Source of the DNA: an uncultured Bacteroidales bacterium
Lineage (GTDB): Bacteria > Bacteroidota > Bacteroidia > Bacteroidales > Muribaculaceae
Assembly (NCBI GenBank): GCA_902776955.1
Contig: CACYSG010000017.1
Coordinates: 1-64,000 of the forward strand
DNA: 64,000 nucleotides
Reading direction: 5' to 3'
Position numbers and translations under genes: made by a program. Below are positions 35,342 through 44,779 of this stretch, in pieces. The notes beneath the pieces are model-generated. The model saw only the letters and a program-made list of their open reading frames with translations, was not told the origin of the DNA and did no database searches. The first letter of the stretch is position 1, and each line of letters begins with the position of its first letter.

Positions 35342-37573
35342 ATGAAAAAGGTATTTTTTAGACTGACAGCCGTGGTGGCTGCAATGTTAGTAGCAGTGAG
35401 TGCTACTGCCAAGTCGCCTGATGTGGGCGGTACGGTAATTGACGAGAATGGCGAACCGATGCCCTTTGTGAACGTGGTTCTGCTATCGTTGCCCGATTCA
35501 AGCTTCGTGCAAGGAGCCATGACCGACGATCAAGGGCAGTTTCATATCTTGACCCAAAAGAATGGCGCGTTGCTCAAGGTGTCCTGCATTGGCTACCAGA
35601 CGCAGTACCTAAGTGTCGCCGAGGGTCTTACCATCCAGATGAAGGAGGATGCCCTGTTACTGGGCGAGGTAGTCGTCAAGAGCCAGTTGCCCAAGACCCG
35701 TGTCAAGGGCGAGGCTATGCGCACGACAGTCGAAGGTACCATCCTGGAGAAGGCCGGAACTGTGGCCGATGCACTCGCGAGGGTGCCGTCTCTGGAGGCC
35801 AAGCGCGATGGCGCCGTGACGGTGCTGGGACGCGGCGAGGCCGAGGTATATATCAACGGCCGCAAGGTGCAGGATGTGAGCGAATTGTCCACGTCATCCA
35901 GAACCCGGGCGCTCGCTATGCCGCCTCGACTAAGGCCGTGGTGCGCATCACGCTGAAGAAAGCTCAGGGCGACGGCTTTAGTTTCCAGGACAACCTGTCG
36001 GGCATGTACCAGTATGGTCACACGATTACCAACAACCTGGACCTGAACTACCGCACGGGTGGTCTGGACGTCACCGCTTCGTTCTGGTGCGGCCGCTTCG
36101 GGCACGCCAAGATGCTGCAGGAAAACAAGTTGTCTTATTTTGTGGGCCCTGACTGGGTCGAGGGCCTTGTCACGCAGGAAGGTAAAAACATCTGGAAAGG
36201 CCTGTCGCCCCAACTTCAGGTGAATTATGTGGTCAACGATAACCACAGTTTTGGCGCCTTTTACAAATATGACCGCCATCCCGGTGCCGACTTCCATGAC
36301 CAGTTCATCACCGATAGTTATGTGAATGGCGTCTTCACCGAGCGCTCGGTGAGTGACGTCGAGCAGCACGACCGTTTCCGCAAGCACATTTTCAATGCCT
36401 ATTACAACGGCAAAGTGGGTTCCCTGGGCATTGATCTGAACGTGGACGGCCTGTTTGACCGCACCGAGACGCCGGGCAGCACCAATGAGTCAACCGTCCT
36501 GGACGGCGTCACCGTCAGCCGCAGCATCGAGAGCAACACCAGCAGCCGCAACAACTTCTGGGCTTCTAAACTTATCCTGAGTTACCCCGTTTGGCAGGGC
36601 AACCTGTCGGTAGGCGGCGAATACTCCTACAACCACCGCACCGATGCTTACTCGTTCTCGGCAACGGCAAGTGTGCCCGTCAAGGCCACCGACACCGAGA
36701 TCAACGAGTCGTCGACGGCAGCCTTTTTGGAGTTTGGCCGCCGCTTCGGCTTGGTATTCGCCCAGGTGGGTCTGCGCTACGAGCACCTGAAGAACGACTA
36801 CTACAACTTCAATGAACGTGAAGATGAGGTGTGCCGTGACTATGGCGACTGGTTCCCCTCGTTTGTGGTGTCGGCTCCCGTCGGCAAGGTGCAGCTGTCG
36901 CTGTCCTACCGCCGCGACATCCAGCGCCCCGCCTACAGCAGCCTCACCAGCTCGACCGTCTATATCAACCGTTACAGCTATCAGAGCGGCAATCCCTACC
37001 TGAAGCCCACCTAATCCCGGGTCAGAGGATCCGCTCATCAGCCTCGTGCATCCCATCAACAGCAAGGAGAGCTATAACCGACTGACCGTCATCCCGTCGT
37101 TGAGGCCCGTGTTTGGTCGCTGGCATCCCACATGGACAGCGATTGCCATCTTCCAGAACTATAAGACGCCGACTGCCGACGGTTCCATCCTCACGCTCAA
37201 CCACCCGTATCTGGGCTTGACGTGGAACAACGATATCGAGCTGCCGCACGACTGGCGCCTGAATGCCATGGTGCAATGGACATCGCGTGGTGACTACGAC
37301 AACTTCCGCATCACCAAGAGCCGGTTTTATAGCGGCATCGGAGTGCAGAAGGACATCAGCCTGCAGCACCTGGGCTCACTGACCGTCGACGCGCGCTGCA
37401 TGGACCTGTTCAACACCAGCAAGGCTGGGGCTACCATCTTCGGCCCCCGCGAGTTGACCACCGGCAACCCTGCGCGCCGCACCTTCTCCCTTGACCTCAC
37501 CTGGAAGTTCAACGCCGCCAGCAGCAAGTACCGCGGCACCGGCGCCGGCGAGAAGCAGAAGGCACGTATGTAA
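35342..37573 (+). pseudogene. Outer-membrane beta-barrel protein with carboxypeptidase-regulatory domain, disrupted twice
   Basis: Three frames together encode one OMP. Piece 1 (35342 to about 35900) gives a signal peptide, a CarboxypepD_reg-like domain (about 26-100) and the start of the plug (VLGRGEAEVYINGR). After VSEL the frame breaks; the sense continues in another frame as VHVIQNPGARY to NPYLKPT (stop at about 37012), then in a third frame from about 37022 (EDPLISLVHPINS) to RGTGAGEKQKARM at 37573. Against the intact paralogue at 41503-43644, about 10 residues are missing at the first break and roughly 35 at the second. These are deletions, not single-base slips. The gene is a pseudogene unless the gaps are assembly errors. 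It lies 31 nt after the LiaF gene. Confidence 0.85.
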
Positions 37574-37624
37574 CTGTTTTATAAGTAAGGAATAATCGAT
37601 AAAATTAATAGTAGCAAACTAGAT

Positions 37625-38761
37625 ATGATGAAACGGTTTATTTATATATTTATCATCCTCATTGCCGGTTGGCAATGGTCCGTGGCCCAGGACGTAAGTA
37701 AGTTCAAGATTCTGAATGATTCTGCTTACCAGTCCAGCAATGAATACCTGTCGGGCAATAAGTATCAGAAAGATGCCATCCTGTTTATGGATATGGTGGC
37801 CGATACGCACCCTTATTATATTAAGGCCGAGCGTCGAGCCGAATGGTTTAACAAGAAAAACGCGCTTCTTGAGCAGTGCGGGACCATTCAGAACGATGAG
37901 GACTTTGTCGATGCCCTCATCGCAGTCTTGGGTCCCCTGCACGACAAGCACACCGACCTCACGACGCTGTCCCGCCTGCAAGAGAATAAAATGGCAAAGA
38001 GTCAGGAGTCGGAGGCTGCGGCAGCTGCCGACAAGGAGCACATCATGAGCCGTCACGACTCATTCTACGACTATCGCATTTTCCCGCAGGAGGGCATCTG
38101 CTACCTGCAGTTCAATCAGTGTGTCGATATACCCGAGAACCCCTTCGAGGCTTTCTTGGACGGCATGTTTGCCGAGATGGATGCCAAGCAGATCAAGACC
38201 CTGGTCGTGGATGCGCAATACAATAGTGGTGGCAGCAGCCGCCTCTGCGACGCGTTGCTCCAGCACCTGTATCCCATTGGGGAATTGGAAGATTATACCA
38301 CCTATCTGCGTTTTTCCAATCTCATGGCGGCCTATAATCGCAAAATCACCGATGTCAAGGCCCGTTGGGAGGAGAACGGCCATAAGGACGAACTCTATGA
38401 GATGCCCTCGCCCAAGATTCCTGCCGACAGCCAGCAACCGGCGATTTATGAGGGCAATGTCGTGTTTGTCATGGGGCCAAAGACCTACAGCAGCGCAGGC
38501 ATACTCCTGACCCTGGCCCGCGACAATCACATCGGCACCATCATCGGCACGACATCCACTTTCTCGCCCTCCCATTATGGCGAAATCCTACCGTATCGGC
38601 TCCCGAACACCGGGGTATTGGGTAGTATTTCCTGCAAGTTCTTTGCGCGTCCCGATGCCGCCAACGTCGATGCCGCCTGCATGGAGCCGGATTGTGTCAT
38701 CAATCTGGATGACAAGAAACAGGCATGGCAGTATATCATCAAGAATTACAGTAACTATTAA
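37625..38761 (+). CDS. S41-family (C-terminal-processing-like) peptidase
   Basis: The 378-residue protein has a signal peptide (about 1-21, SVAQ). The S41 core appears at about 190-330: VVDAQYNSGGSSRLCDAL (substrate-binding NxGG), then the presumed catalytic Ser in GPKTYSSAGILL and GTIIGTTSTF. No PDZ domain is obvious, so it is of the short tail-specific-protease/tricorn-core type. Likely periplasmic. It ends one base before the next start, so it is co-transcribed with the BamE-like lipoprotein gene. Confidence 0.82.
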   Translation: MMKRFIYIFIILIAGWQWSVAQDVSKFKILNDSAYQSSNEYLSGNKYQKDAILFMDMVADTHPYYIKAERRAEWFNKKNALLEQCGTIQNDEDFVDALIAVLGPLHDKHTDLTTLSRLQENKMAKSQESEAAAAADKEHIMSRHDSFYDYRIFPQEGICYLQFNQCVDIPENPFEAFLDGMFAEMDAKQIKTLVVDAQYNSGGSSRLCDALLQHLYPIGELEDYTTYLRFSNLMAAYNRKITDVKARWEENGHKDELYEMPSPKIPADSQQPAIYEGNVVFVMGPKTYSSAGILLTLARDNHIGTIIGTTSTFSPSHYGEILPYRLPNTGVLGSISCKFFARPDAANVDAACMEPDCVINLDDKKQAWQYIIKNYSNY

Positions 38762-39103
38762 ATGAACAAAAAAATGAAAACGATATTCAAATTGAAAGAG
38801 GTAATCATCGCGGTGGCGCTTGTCCTCGTGTTAAACCTGGGTTTAAACAGCTGCTTCGCCACGCGCGACACCACTAAGATCAACAAAGTGGAGCTTGGAA
38901 TGAACAAGAGTGATATCCAGCACCTGCTCGGGAAACCCTTGTTCAAGAACGCCGACGAGACAGGTGAGCAGTGGGGCTACCGCAAGGTGGTCGGTGAGGT
39001 GATTGACGCCGAGGAAATGCTGTTCGTTGTCACCTTTGATAACGACGGCAAGGTGGTCAGCTACAATTCCGTCAAGGAATTCCCGCCTCATCGTCGACAC
39101 TGA
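38762..39103 (+). CDS. BamE/SmpA-like small lipoprotein
   Basis: The 113-residue protein has a lipoprotein signal with lipobox LGLNSC (Cys at about 31). A compact alpha-beta domain follows: KVELGMNKSDIQHLLGKP, EQWGYRK, LFVVTFDNDGKVVSYN. This pattern is shared by BamE/OmlA and related outer-membrane lipoproteins. A direct role in barrel assembly is not established for such short Bacteroidales homologues. It starts immediately after the S41 peptidase stop, so it is translationally coupled. Confidence 0.75.
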   Translation: MNKKMKTIFKLKEVIIAVALVLVLNLGLNSCFATRDTTKINKVELGMNKSDIQHLLGKPLFKNADETGEQWGYRKVVGEVIDAEEMLFVVTFDNDGKVVSYNSVKEFPPHRRH

Positions 39104-39122
39104 CGTTTTTTTGAGTGAATGA

Positions 39123-39154
39123 ATTGGCATAAACGATAATTCTCTATAACTTTG
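39123..39154 (+). promoter_or_regulatory. Promoter of the zinc-ribbon/PNPOx gene
   Basis: ATTG (39123-39126), 20 nt and TAACTTTG (39147-39154) lie 27 nt before ATG 39182. Confidence 0.6.
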
Positions 39155-39181
39155 TCGGTAGGATAATATAATCTAGAAACA

Positions 39182-39907
39182 ATGGAACAGAAATTTTGTC
39201 AAAGCTGCGGCATGCCGCTTACCAAGGAACTGCTCGGCACCAATGCCGACGGCACCAGAAACGAGGACTATTGCATCTATTGCTATAAGGACGGCAAGTT
39301 CTTGCAGGACTGCACCATGGACGAGATGATTGAGCACTGCGCCCAATTTGTCGACGAGGTCAACAAGGGCCTGCCGCGACCCATCACTAGGGAGGAATAT
39401 ATCGGTCAGATGAAGATGTATTTCCCTCACTTGAAGCGCTGGCGCAAGGAGCTGACCATCAATGAGACTATCCCTGAGAATCCTGCCTTAGCGGGCGTTA
39501 AAGTCCTGATTGCCAAGATGGCCGACACGTTGCCCGTCACCTTTATCTCGTCGGTCGATGAGGAGGGCTTCCCTTGCACCAAGGCCATGCTGTCGCCTCG
39601 TGTGCGGGAGGGCATCAAGACGTTCTACTTCACGACCAATACTTTTTCCCTGCGTGTGGCCCATTACAAGGCCAATCCCAAGGCATCCATCTACTTCTGC
39701 GATGCCAAAGGCTTCAAGGGTATGATGCTGCGTGGCACCATGGATGTGTTGACCGATGCCAAGAGCAAGCAGATGATTTGGCGCGAAGGCGACACCGAAT
39801 ACTATCCAGGCGGCGTGACAGACCCCAACTATTGCGTGCTGAAATTCACGGCAACCGACGGGCGCTTCTACAGCGACTACTATCCCCGTAGCTTTGTGAT
39901 AGAATGA
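39182..39907 (+). CDS. Zinc-ribbon domain fused to pyridoxamine-5'-phosphate-oxidase-like flavoprotein
   Basis: 241 residues. Residues 1-90 form a putative zinc ribbon (KFCQSCGMPLTK with CxxC, then CIYCY with CxxC) plus a conserved helical tail (MDEMIEHCAQF, HLKRWR). Residues 95-240 are a split-barrel PNPOx-like domain (LPVTFISSVDEEGFPCTKAM, KASIYFCDAKGFKGMMLRG, YYPGGVTDPNYCVLKFT). Such proteins bind FMN or F420 or act in stress and nitroimidazole-type detoxification; the exact reaction is unknown. The same ribbon-plus-tail recurs at the C-terminus of the GNAT at 40619. The stop overlaps the next start by 4 nt. Confidence 0.85.
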   Translation: MEQKFCQSCGMPLTKELLGTNADGTRNEDYCIYCYKDGKFLQDCTMDEMIEHCAQFVDEVNKGLPRPITREEYIGQMKMYFPHLKRWRKELTINETIPENPALAGVKVLIAKMADTLPVTFISSVDEEGFPCTKAMLSPRVREGIKTFYFTTNTFSLRVAHYKANPKASIYFCDAKGFKGMMLRGTMDVLTDAKSKQMIWREGDTEYYPGGVTDPNYCVLKFTATDGRFYSDYYPRSFVIE

Positions 39908-40521
39908 AACAGGAGGTCAATCCTAAGGATACGAATCGGGCGGTAGCATTCGAGTTGTGGATGAAATCACCCATGCCGATGGTGACGCTCACCAAGACCT
40001 TCGATGTGACTCGGCTGTATAAGGTAAGCCAACGGCGCGCGCTCAAATTCAACATGCTCCTGTGCTGGTGCATTGGCAAGGCCGCATCAGGGATTGAGGA
40101 GTTTTACATGCTGCCCGAGAACGGGAAAATGTACAAGTATGACCGCTTAGCCATCAATGTGATAGTGAATAACTGCAATGGGGGCATCAACTCTTGCGAT
40201 GTCCCCTATTGTGATGACTTGGAGAGATTCAACAAGGACTATACGACGTTGACTCAGTCGGCAAGCAGTTCGTGTCAGAGCACCTTTGTAGATGATGCCA
40301 TGGTGATAGGAACATCGGCCATGACGGCGACTGATCTCGACAGCATTGTCAATCAATATACCGACCAGTTCTGCAATCCGATGGTGATGTGGGGCCGGTA
40401 TCGCAAGAAGTGGCTAAAAGTCACCTTTCCCGTCTCGTTCCAGTTCCATCATGTTCAGATGGACGGTGGCCACGCCGCACATTTTTTAGAAGAACTGCAA
40501 AAGGTCATTAAAAGCATATAG
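39904..40521 (+). CDS. Chloramphenicol-acetyltransferase-like protein
   Basis: The 205-residue protein has the CAT fold signature FHHVQMDGGHAAHFLEEL at about 181-198, where the second His is the catalytic base and the Asp is structural. Family-typical segments FNMLLCWCIGKAA and SSSCQSTFVDD are present. CAT enzymes acetylate chloramphenicol or other small alcohols with acetyl-CoA. Whether this chromosomal homologue confers resistance cannot be told from sequence, since many CAT-like proteins have unknown substrates. It is translationally coupled (ATGA overlap) to the zinc-ribbon/PNPOx gene. Confidence 0.85.
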   Translation: MKQEVNPKDTNRAVAFELWMKSPMPMVTLTKTFDVTRLYKVSQRRALKFNMLLCWCIGKAASGIEEFYMLPENGKMYKYDRLAINVIVNNCNGGINSCDVPYCDDLERFNKDYTTLTQSASSSCQSTFVDDAMVIGTSAMTATDLDSIVNQYTDQFCNPMVMWGRYRKKWLKVTFPVSFQFHHVQMDGGHAAHFLEELQKVIKSI

Positions 40522-40530
40522 CACAAGTTG

Positions 40531-40562
40531 TTTGGAAGTTTCTGCAACTATCAGTAACTTTG
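40531..40562 (+). promoter_or_regulatory. Promoter of the GNAT-zinc-ribbon gene
   Basis: TTTG (40531-40534), 20 nt and TAACTTTG (40555-40562) match the consensus, 57 nt before ATG 40619. Confidence 0.7.
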
Positions 40563-40618
40563 CTGCAGTAAACTAAATAAAGAATATAGAAATACCAAAA
40601 TGGTTTAAGGGTTTCATT

Positions 40619-41506
40619 ATGAATATCAGATTAGAACAACCCGAGGATTACCGTGAGGTGGAGAACCTCACCCGTGAGGCTTTTTGGAATGTCTATCGTC
40701 CTGGTTGCACCGAGCATTACGTGCTCAACCAATACCGCAGCAATCCCGACTTTGTCCCCGAACTGGACCTGGTGATGGAAGAGGATGGCAGGATTATAGG
40801 CCACATCATGTTCTCGAGGGCAGAACTTGTCCTTGACGACGGCACACATTGCCCCTCATGGACCTTTGGTCCCATCAGCATCCATCCCGACTACAAGCGC
40901 CAGGGCTATGGCCTTAAGTTGCTGAACTATGCGTTAGACAAGGCGCGTGAACTTGGAATAGGCTTCCTGTGCATGGAGGGGAACATTGATTTCTACCGCC
41001 ATGCGGGCTTCGACTTGGCCAGCAAACTGAAGATACATTATCATGCCGAGCCTCGCGATGCCGAGGTGCCTTATTTCCTCGCCCAGGAACTCATCCCCGG
41101 CTGGCTGGATAGGAACGGCGTCAACGAGGCAACTTATTGTCCGCCTAAGGGCTATTTCGTAGCCGATAAGAATCCTGAGGCCTTCGAGGCCTACGAAGCG
41201 ACATTCCCCGTGAAGGTGAAAGCCTTGCTGCCAGGCCAGCTTCCTCAGTTCTGTCAAAGTTGTGGCATGCCGCTCACTAAGAATGAGGATTGCGGCACGA
41301 ATGCTGACGGGAGCACGAACTTTGATTACTGTCAGTACTGTTACAAGGACGGCAAGTTCCTGCAGGACTACACGATGGACGAGATGATAGAGCACTGCGC
41401 CCAGTTTATTGACGAGGTCAATAAGCAGATGCCCAAGCCTATGACTAGGGGTGAATACGTCCAGATGATGCAAGGCTTCTTTCCCACACTGAAACGTTGG
41501 AGATGA
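40619..41506 (+). CDS. GNAT acetyltransferase fused to C-terminal zinc ribbon
   Basis: 295 residues. Residues 1-150 are a GNAT domain with the acetyl-CoA motif HPDYKRQGYGLKLLNYALD at about 84-102 and FLCMEGNIDFYRHAGF. A linker of about 60 residues follows. Residues about 208-295 form the same zinc ribbon plus tail as the N-terminus of the protein at 39182 (QFCQSCGMPLTK, CQYCYKDGKFLQD, MDEMIEHCAQF, TLKRWR). The enzyme should acetylate an amine on a small molecule or protein; the ribbon may bind a common partner or ligand. It ends in an ATGA overlap with the outer-membrane protein gene. Confidence 0.88.
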   Translation: MNIRLEQPEDYREVENLTREAFWNVYRPGCTEHYVLNQYRSNPDFVPELDLVMEEDGRIIGHIMFSRAELVLDDGTHCPSWTFGPISIHPDYKRQGYGLKLLNYALDKARELGIGFLCMEGNIDFYRHAGFDLASKLKIHYHAEPRDAEVPYFLAQELIPGWLDRNGVNEATYCPPKGYFVADKNPEAFEAYEATFPVKVKALLPGQLPQFCQSCGMPLTKNEDCGTNADGSTNFDYCQYCYKDGKFLQDYTMDEMIEHCAQFIDEVNKQMPKPMTRGEYVQMMQGFFPTLKRWR

Positions 41507-43644
41507 TGAAACGTTGTTTGTTCATAGGCATTGTGGCATGTGCGGCCTGCTTGACGGCATGGGCACAGGAGCAGGACACAATCCCGGCTGCTGATATGAT
41601 GGTCGAGTTGAGGGAACTGGTCGTCAAAGGCGGCCTTCCCAATACCCGGCTGAAGGGAAATGCGATGATTACACGCGTTGAGGGGACTCCACTGGCATCG
41701 TCGGGCACGCTGGGCGAATTGCTTGTCAAAGTGCCTGGAATGACGGGTTCTGAAGACAGCCCCGAGGTGCTGGGCAAGGGCATTCCGCTCATCTATCTTA
41801 ACGGGCGCCTGGTGCGCGATGATAGTGAATTGAAACGTCTGCGCAGCGAGGATATCCGCGATGTGGAGGTCATCAACAACCCAGGAGCGCAATATGATGC
41901 CACGGTAAAGGCGGTGGTGCGCATCCGCACCAAACGTCAGCAGGGCGAGGGCCTTAGTCTCGATTTGACGGTAACTGATGAGCAGGACCTGCGATACGAT
42001 TTCAACAAACCCAATGCGAAGTTAGGCTTGAACTACCGTATGAAGGATGTGGATATCTTTGGCAGTGTGTGGTATTATCATCAGGATTATCGCCAATACA
42101 GCTGGCTGGAAGAGACGACCAACACGACAAAGCTGTTCCATCAGGTAGGGCCTTACACGATGGCGTGGAGGAACAATCAACTGACCTATACTGCGGGCGT
42201 CAACTGGCAAATCAGCGACAACCACTCGGTGGGCGTACGCGCCGACCTGACGCATTACCTGGGTGGCACCAATAAGGTCATCTATGACGAGGATGTGTTT
42301 GAGAATGATGTGAGAATTGACCATCTCTACTCCGAGCAGACGAGCAAGGAGACAAAGCCCCTTGGTATTCTCACTAACGCCTATTACAACGGCTCGGCCG
42401 GAAAACTGGGCATCGACTTCAACTTTGATTTCCTGTCCACCGAAATCAATACCGACCGCGAGAATGTGGAGAACAGCCTGGTGAATGATGATTTCGTCCT
42501 CAGCGGTTCGGGTACAGAAAGCCGCCTGTATGCCACCAAACTGGTGCTTTCATATCCTGTGTGGAAAGGAGTGTTGGAGGCTGGCACCGAGATGACCTTT
42601 GCACGGCGCCACAATACCTATTGGATTGACAAGTCCTCGATTGCCGACACCGATGCCGACATTACTGAGGACAATATAGCCACTTTTGTTGAGTATGGTG
42701 CCAATTTCGAGCGATGGGGTAAGGCTAGTGTAGGCCTGCGATATGAGCACACGCGGTATGACTATGACGATGACAAAAACAGTGACTATCTGCATCGCAG
42801 CATGGACGAGTTTTTCCCCACGGCATCCTATTCCGTCGGTCTGGGCAACGTGCAGACGGCACTGTCCTATAGTCTCAAGACCAACCGCCCCAGTTTCTTT
42901 GCGATGAACGATGCCGTTACTTACATCAGCCGTTATTCGATGCAGGCAGGCAATTCGCAGTTGCTCAACGAGCGTCTGCATGACCTCACGCTCAATGTGT
43001 CATGGCGTTGGCTCATGCTGTCGGCCTCTTACGGCCGCTGTAAGCATGTTATCACCCAGTGGTCGTTTGTCAGTGACGATGATGCCGCGCTCATCAAGCA
43101 CATCAATCTCGACCGTCCTGTCAACACCGTTGGAGCCTATATCTCAGTAACTCCTCGTGTGGGAATCTGGTCGCTGAACGCCACAGCAGGTGTGGAGAAG
43201 CAGGATCTCTATCTCGACCTGGAAGATCCTCATGCGGCAGGAGGTATGCGCAGGGCATACTTCGACAAACCGGTCTATACGTTGAATGCCTTCAACACGT
43301 TCAGCCTGAAGCACGATTGGCGCTTCGACATCAACTTCATGTTCCGTTCGCATGGCCATCAACTGAACTTCTATGATGACTACGACAACATGCGTCTGAA
43401 TCTTGTGGTGCAGAAGTCTTTCTTGAAGGACAAGGCGCTCACTCTTCGTATGGCTGTGCTTGACGCCTTGCAGCGCAACCACATGAACGAGTATGGCGAC
43501 ATGGGCTACTACAAGATTCAGCAGAACAACCGTTACTCGACCCACAAGTTGCAGTTCACCGTCATCTACCGCCTGAATGCCACCCGCAGCAAGTATAAAG
43601 GCACTGGCGCAGGCAAGGAGGCGCAGCAGCGAATGAAGAATTAG
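41503..43644 (+). CDS. Outer-membrane beta-barrel (TonB-receptor-like) protein
   Basis: 713 residues from ATG 41503. It has a signal peptide (about 1-22, LTAWAQ), a short plug region (about 30-150: ELRELVVKGGLPNTRLKGNA, IYLNGRLVRDDSEL, VINNPGAQYDATVKAVVRI) and a large barrel to the C-terminus (RSKYKGTGAGKEAQQRMKN). It lacks the N-terminal carboxypeptidase-regulatory domain of the broken paralogue at 35342 but shares the plug and the C-terminal KGTGAG signature. Proteins of this family (OMP_b-brl_3) are common in Bacteroidales without a SusD partner; the ligand is unknown. Its start overlaps the GNAT stop, so it is co-transcribed with it. Confidence 0.87.
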   Translation: MMKRCLFIGIVACAACLTAWAQEQDTIPAADMMVELRELVVKGGLPNTRLKGNAMITRVEGTPLASSGTLGELLVKVPGMTGSEDSPEVLGKGIPLIYLNGRLVRDDSELKRLRSEDIRDVEVINNPGAQYDATVKAVVRIRTKRQQGEGLSLDLTVTDEQDLRYDFNKPNAKLGLNYRMKDVDIFGSVWYYHQDYRQYSWLEETTNTTKLFHQVGPYTMAWRNNQLTYTAGVNWQISDNHSVGVRADLTHYLGGTNKVIYDEDVFENDVRIDHLYSEQTSKETKPLGILTNAYYNGSAGKLGIDFNFDFLSTEINTDRENVENSLVNDDFVLSGSGTESRLYATKLVLSYPVWKGVLEAGTEMTFARRHNTYWIDKSSIADTDADITEDNIATFVEYGANFERWGKASVGLRYEHTRYDYDDDKNSDYLHRSMDEFFPTASYSVGLGNVQTALSYSLKTNRPSFFAMNDAVTYISRYSMQAGNSQLLNERLHDLTLNVSWRWLMLSASYGRCKHVITQWSFVSDDDAALIKHINLDRPVNTVGAYISVTPRVGIWSLNATAGVEKQDLYLDLEDPHAAGGMRRAYFDKPVYTLNAFNTFSLKHDWRFDINFMFRSHGHQLNFYDDYDNMRLNLVVQKSFLKDKALTLRMAVLDALQRNHMNEYGDMGYYKIQQNNRYSTHKLQFTVIYRLNATRSKYKGTGAGKEAQQRMKN

Positions 43645-43706
43645 ATAACTGTTAAACTTGTGTTAAATCCATTGTTGATACTTGACTCGTCCCTTAGGGC
43701 ATACCA

Positions 43707-43714
43707 TAATTTTG
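43707..43714 (+). promoter_or_regulatory. -7 box (TAATTTTG) for the MerR gene
   Basis: It matches TAnnTTTG, 26-29 nt before the start codons; CTTG at 43681 is a distant -33 candidate (22-nt spacer). Confidence 0.5.
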
Positions 43715-43739
43715 TGGTCGCTTAGCAAAATGTCGTACG

Positions 43740-44567
43740 ATGATGAGTAAGAAAACAAAATTAAAAATTGGAGAGTTCTCAAGGTTGATGCAGGTTACTG
43801 TAAAGACTTTGCGTCACTATGAGCAGAAGGGATTACTCCTGCCTGACGAGGTGGACGAGTGGACGGGATATCGCTACTACAGCATCGACCAGATGCAGAA
43901 ACTGCAAGCCATCCGCAATCTGCAACGGCTCGGATTCACGCTGGACGAGATTAAGGAACTGTACCAAGACGATTCGCATACCCCCAGCATCTGCCAACTT
44001 GACACGAAGATCAAGGACACGGAAGCGCGGTTGCAGCAACTGATAGCCCGTCGTGAACGACTGCTCGACTGGAGGAACTCTCGCAAAGAAATGAAGACAA
44101 TGGAAAAATTCAGCATTCAGTCATTGCCAGAAATCATTGTGGCAAGTCATCGTGAAGTAATCCCTGATTACGCTGCCCTGGGACCTTTGTGTGTCAATAA
44201 GATAGCTCCCGAGATGCAACGCTTGGGCTGCAAGTGCCCGCCTCCTGGCTACTGCTTCACCATCGAGCACAACAAGGAATACAAACCGACAGACATCGAC
44301 ATCGAGTATTGCGAACAGGTAGAGGAAATGGGCATCAGCAGCGACATCATCCAGTTTAAACGCCTGCCAGCCATACCCAAGGCGCTCTGCATGAGGCATA
44401 TCGGTCCCTATGAGCGTTTCTATGAGTCCTACACCGAAGCCTTCTGCTATCTGGAGGAGCAGGGCTACAAAATCGCCGGTCAACCTCGCACATGCTACGT
44501 TGATGGTGCATGGAATCAGGAAGACCCCGAAAAATGGCTCTCAATTATCCAAATCCCGATAGAATGA
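43740..44567 (+). CDS. MerR-family regulator with GyrI-like effector domain
   Basis: 275 residues. The N-terminal MerR winged helix (KIGEFSRLMQVTVKTLRHYE, then GYRYYSIDQMQKLQAI) covers about 7-75. A dimerisation coiled coil spans about 80-120 (KIKDTEARLQQLIARRERLL). A GyrI-like/BmrR-type drug-binding domain (about 125-275, with VASHREVIPDY and MRHIGPYERFYESY) completes it. BmrR-like proteins activate efflux genes on binding lipophilic cations or drugs. The neighbouring acetyltransferase genes are plausible targets. ATGs at 43740 and 43743 are both possible starts. Confidence 0.9.
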   Translation: MMSKKTKLKIGEFSRLMQVTVKTLRHYEQKGLLLPDEVDEWTGYRYYSIDQMQKLQAIRNLQRLGFTLDEIKELYQDDSHTPSICQLDTKIKDTEARLQQLIARRERLLDWRNSRKEMKTMEKFSIQSLPEIIVASHREVIPDYAALGPLCVNKIAPEMQRLGCKCPPPGYCFTIEHNKEYKPTDIDIEYCEQVEEMGISSDIIQFKRLPAIPKALCMRHIGPYERFYESYTEAFCYLEEQGYKIAGQPRTCYVDGAWNQEDPEKWLSIIQIPIE

Positions 44568-44634
44568 TTATCAGTTGTTGTCTGCCCCTGAGCATTTGGG
44601 ACAGACAATAGAAAAACCATACAGTAAACGACAG

Positions 44635-44763
44635 ATGTGTGACTACAAGTACATAACACTGCAAGAGAAGCCCGAGGTAATGGGAGAAGCAGCAACTTGG
44701 TTCCATTCCAAGTGGCACGTGCCCCGTGAGGCCTACCTGTCGAGAATGTACATACGTCAATGA
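44635..44763 (+). pseudogene. N-terminal fragment of a GNAT acetyltransferase
   Basis: 42 codons from ATG 44635 (MCDYKYITLQEKPEVMGEA, then WFHSKWHVPREAYL) match the first ~38 residues of a known GNAT family whose members go on for ~130 more residues with the acetyl-CoA site. Here a stop follows almost at once, and the next gene starts 20 nt later with its own different GNAT domain. This is a truncated relic, assigned from memory of the family rather than a search. Confidence 0.55.
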
Positions 44764-44779
44764 ATAATGAATTGTGACA

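Noticed and set aside
39904..40521. Acquired chloramphenicol resistance gene
   Set aside because: CAT-fold motifs are present, but it is embedded in a chromosomal operon with no mobile element, and many CAT-like proteins have other substrates, so resistance is not claimed.
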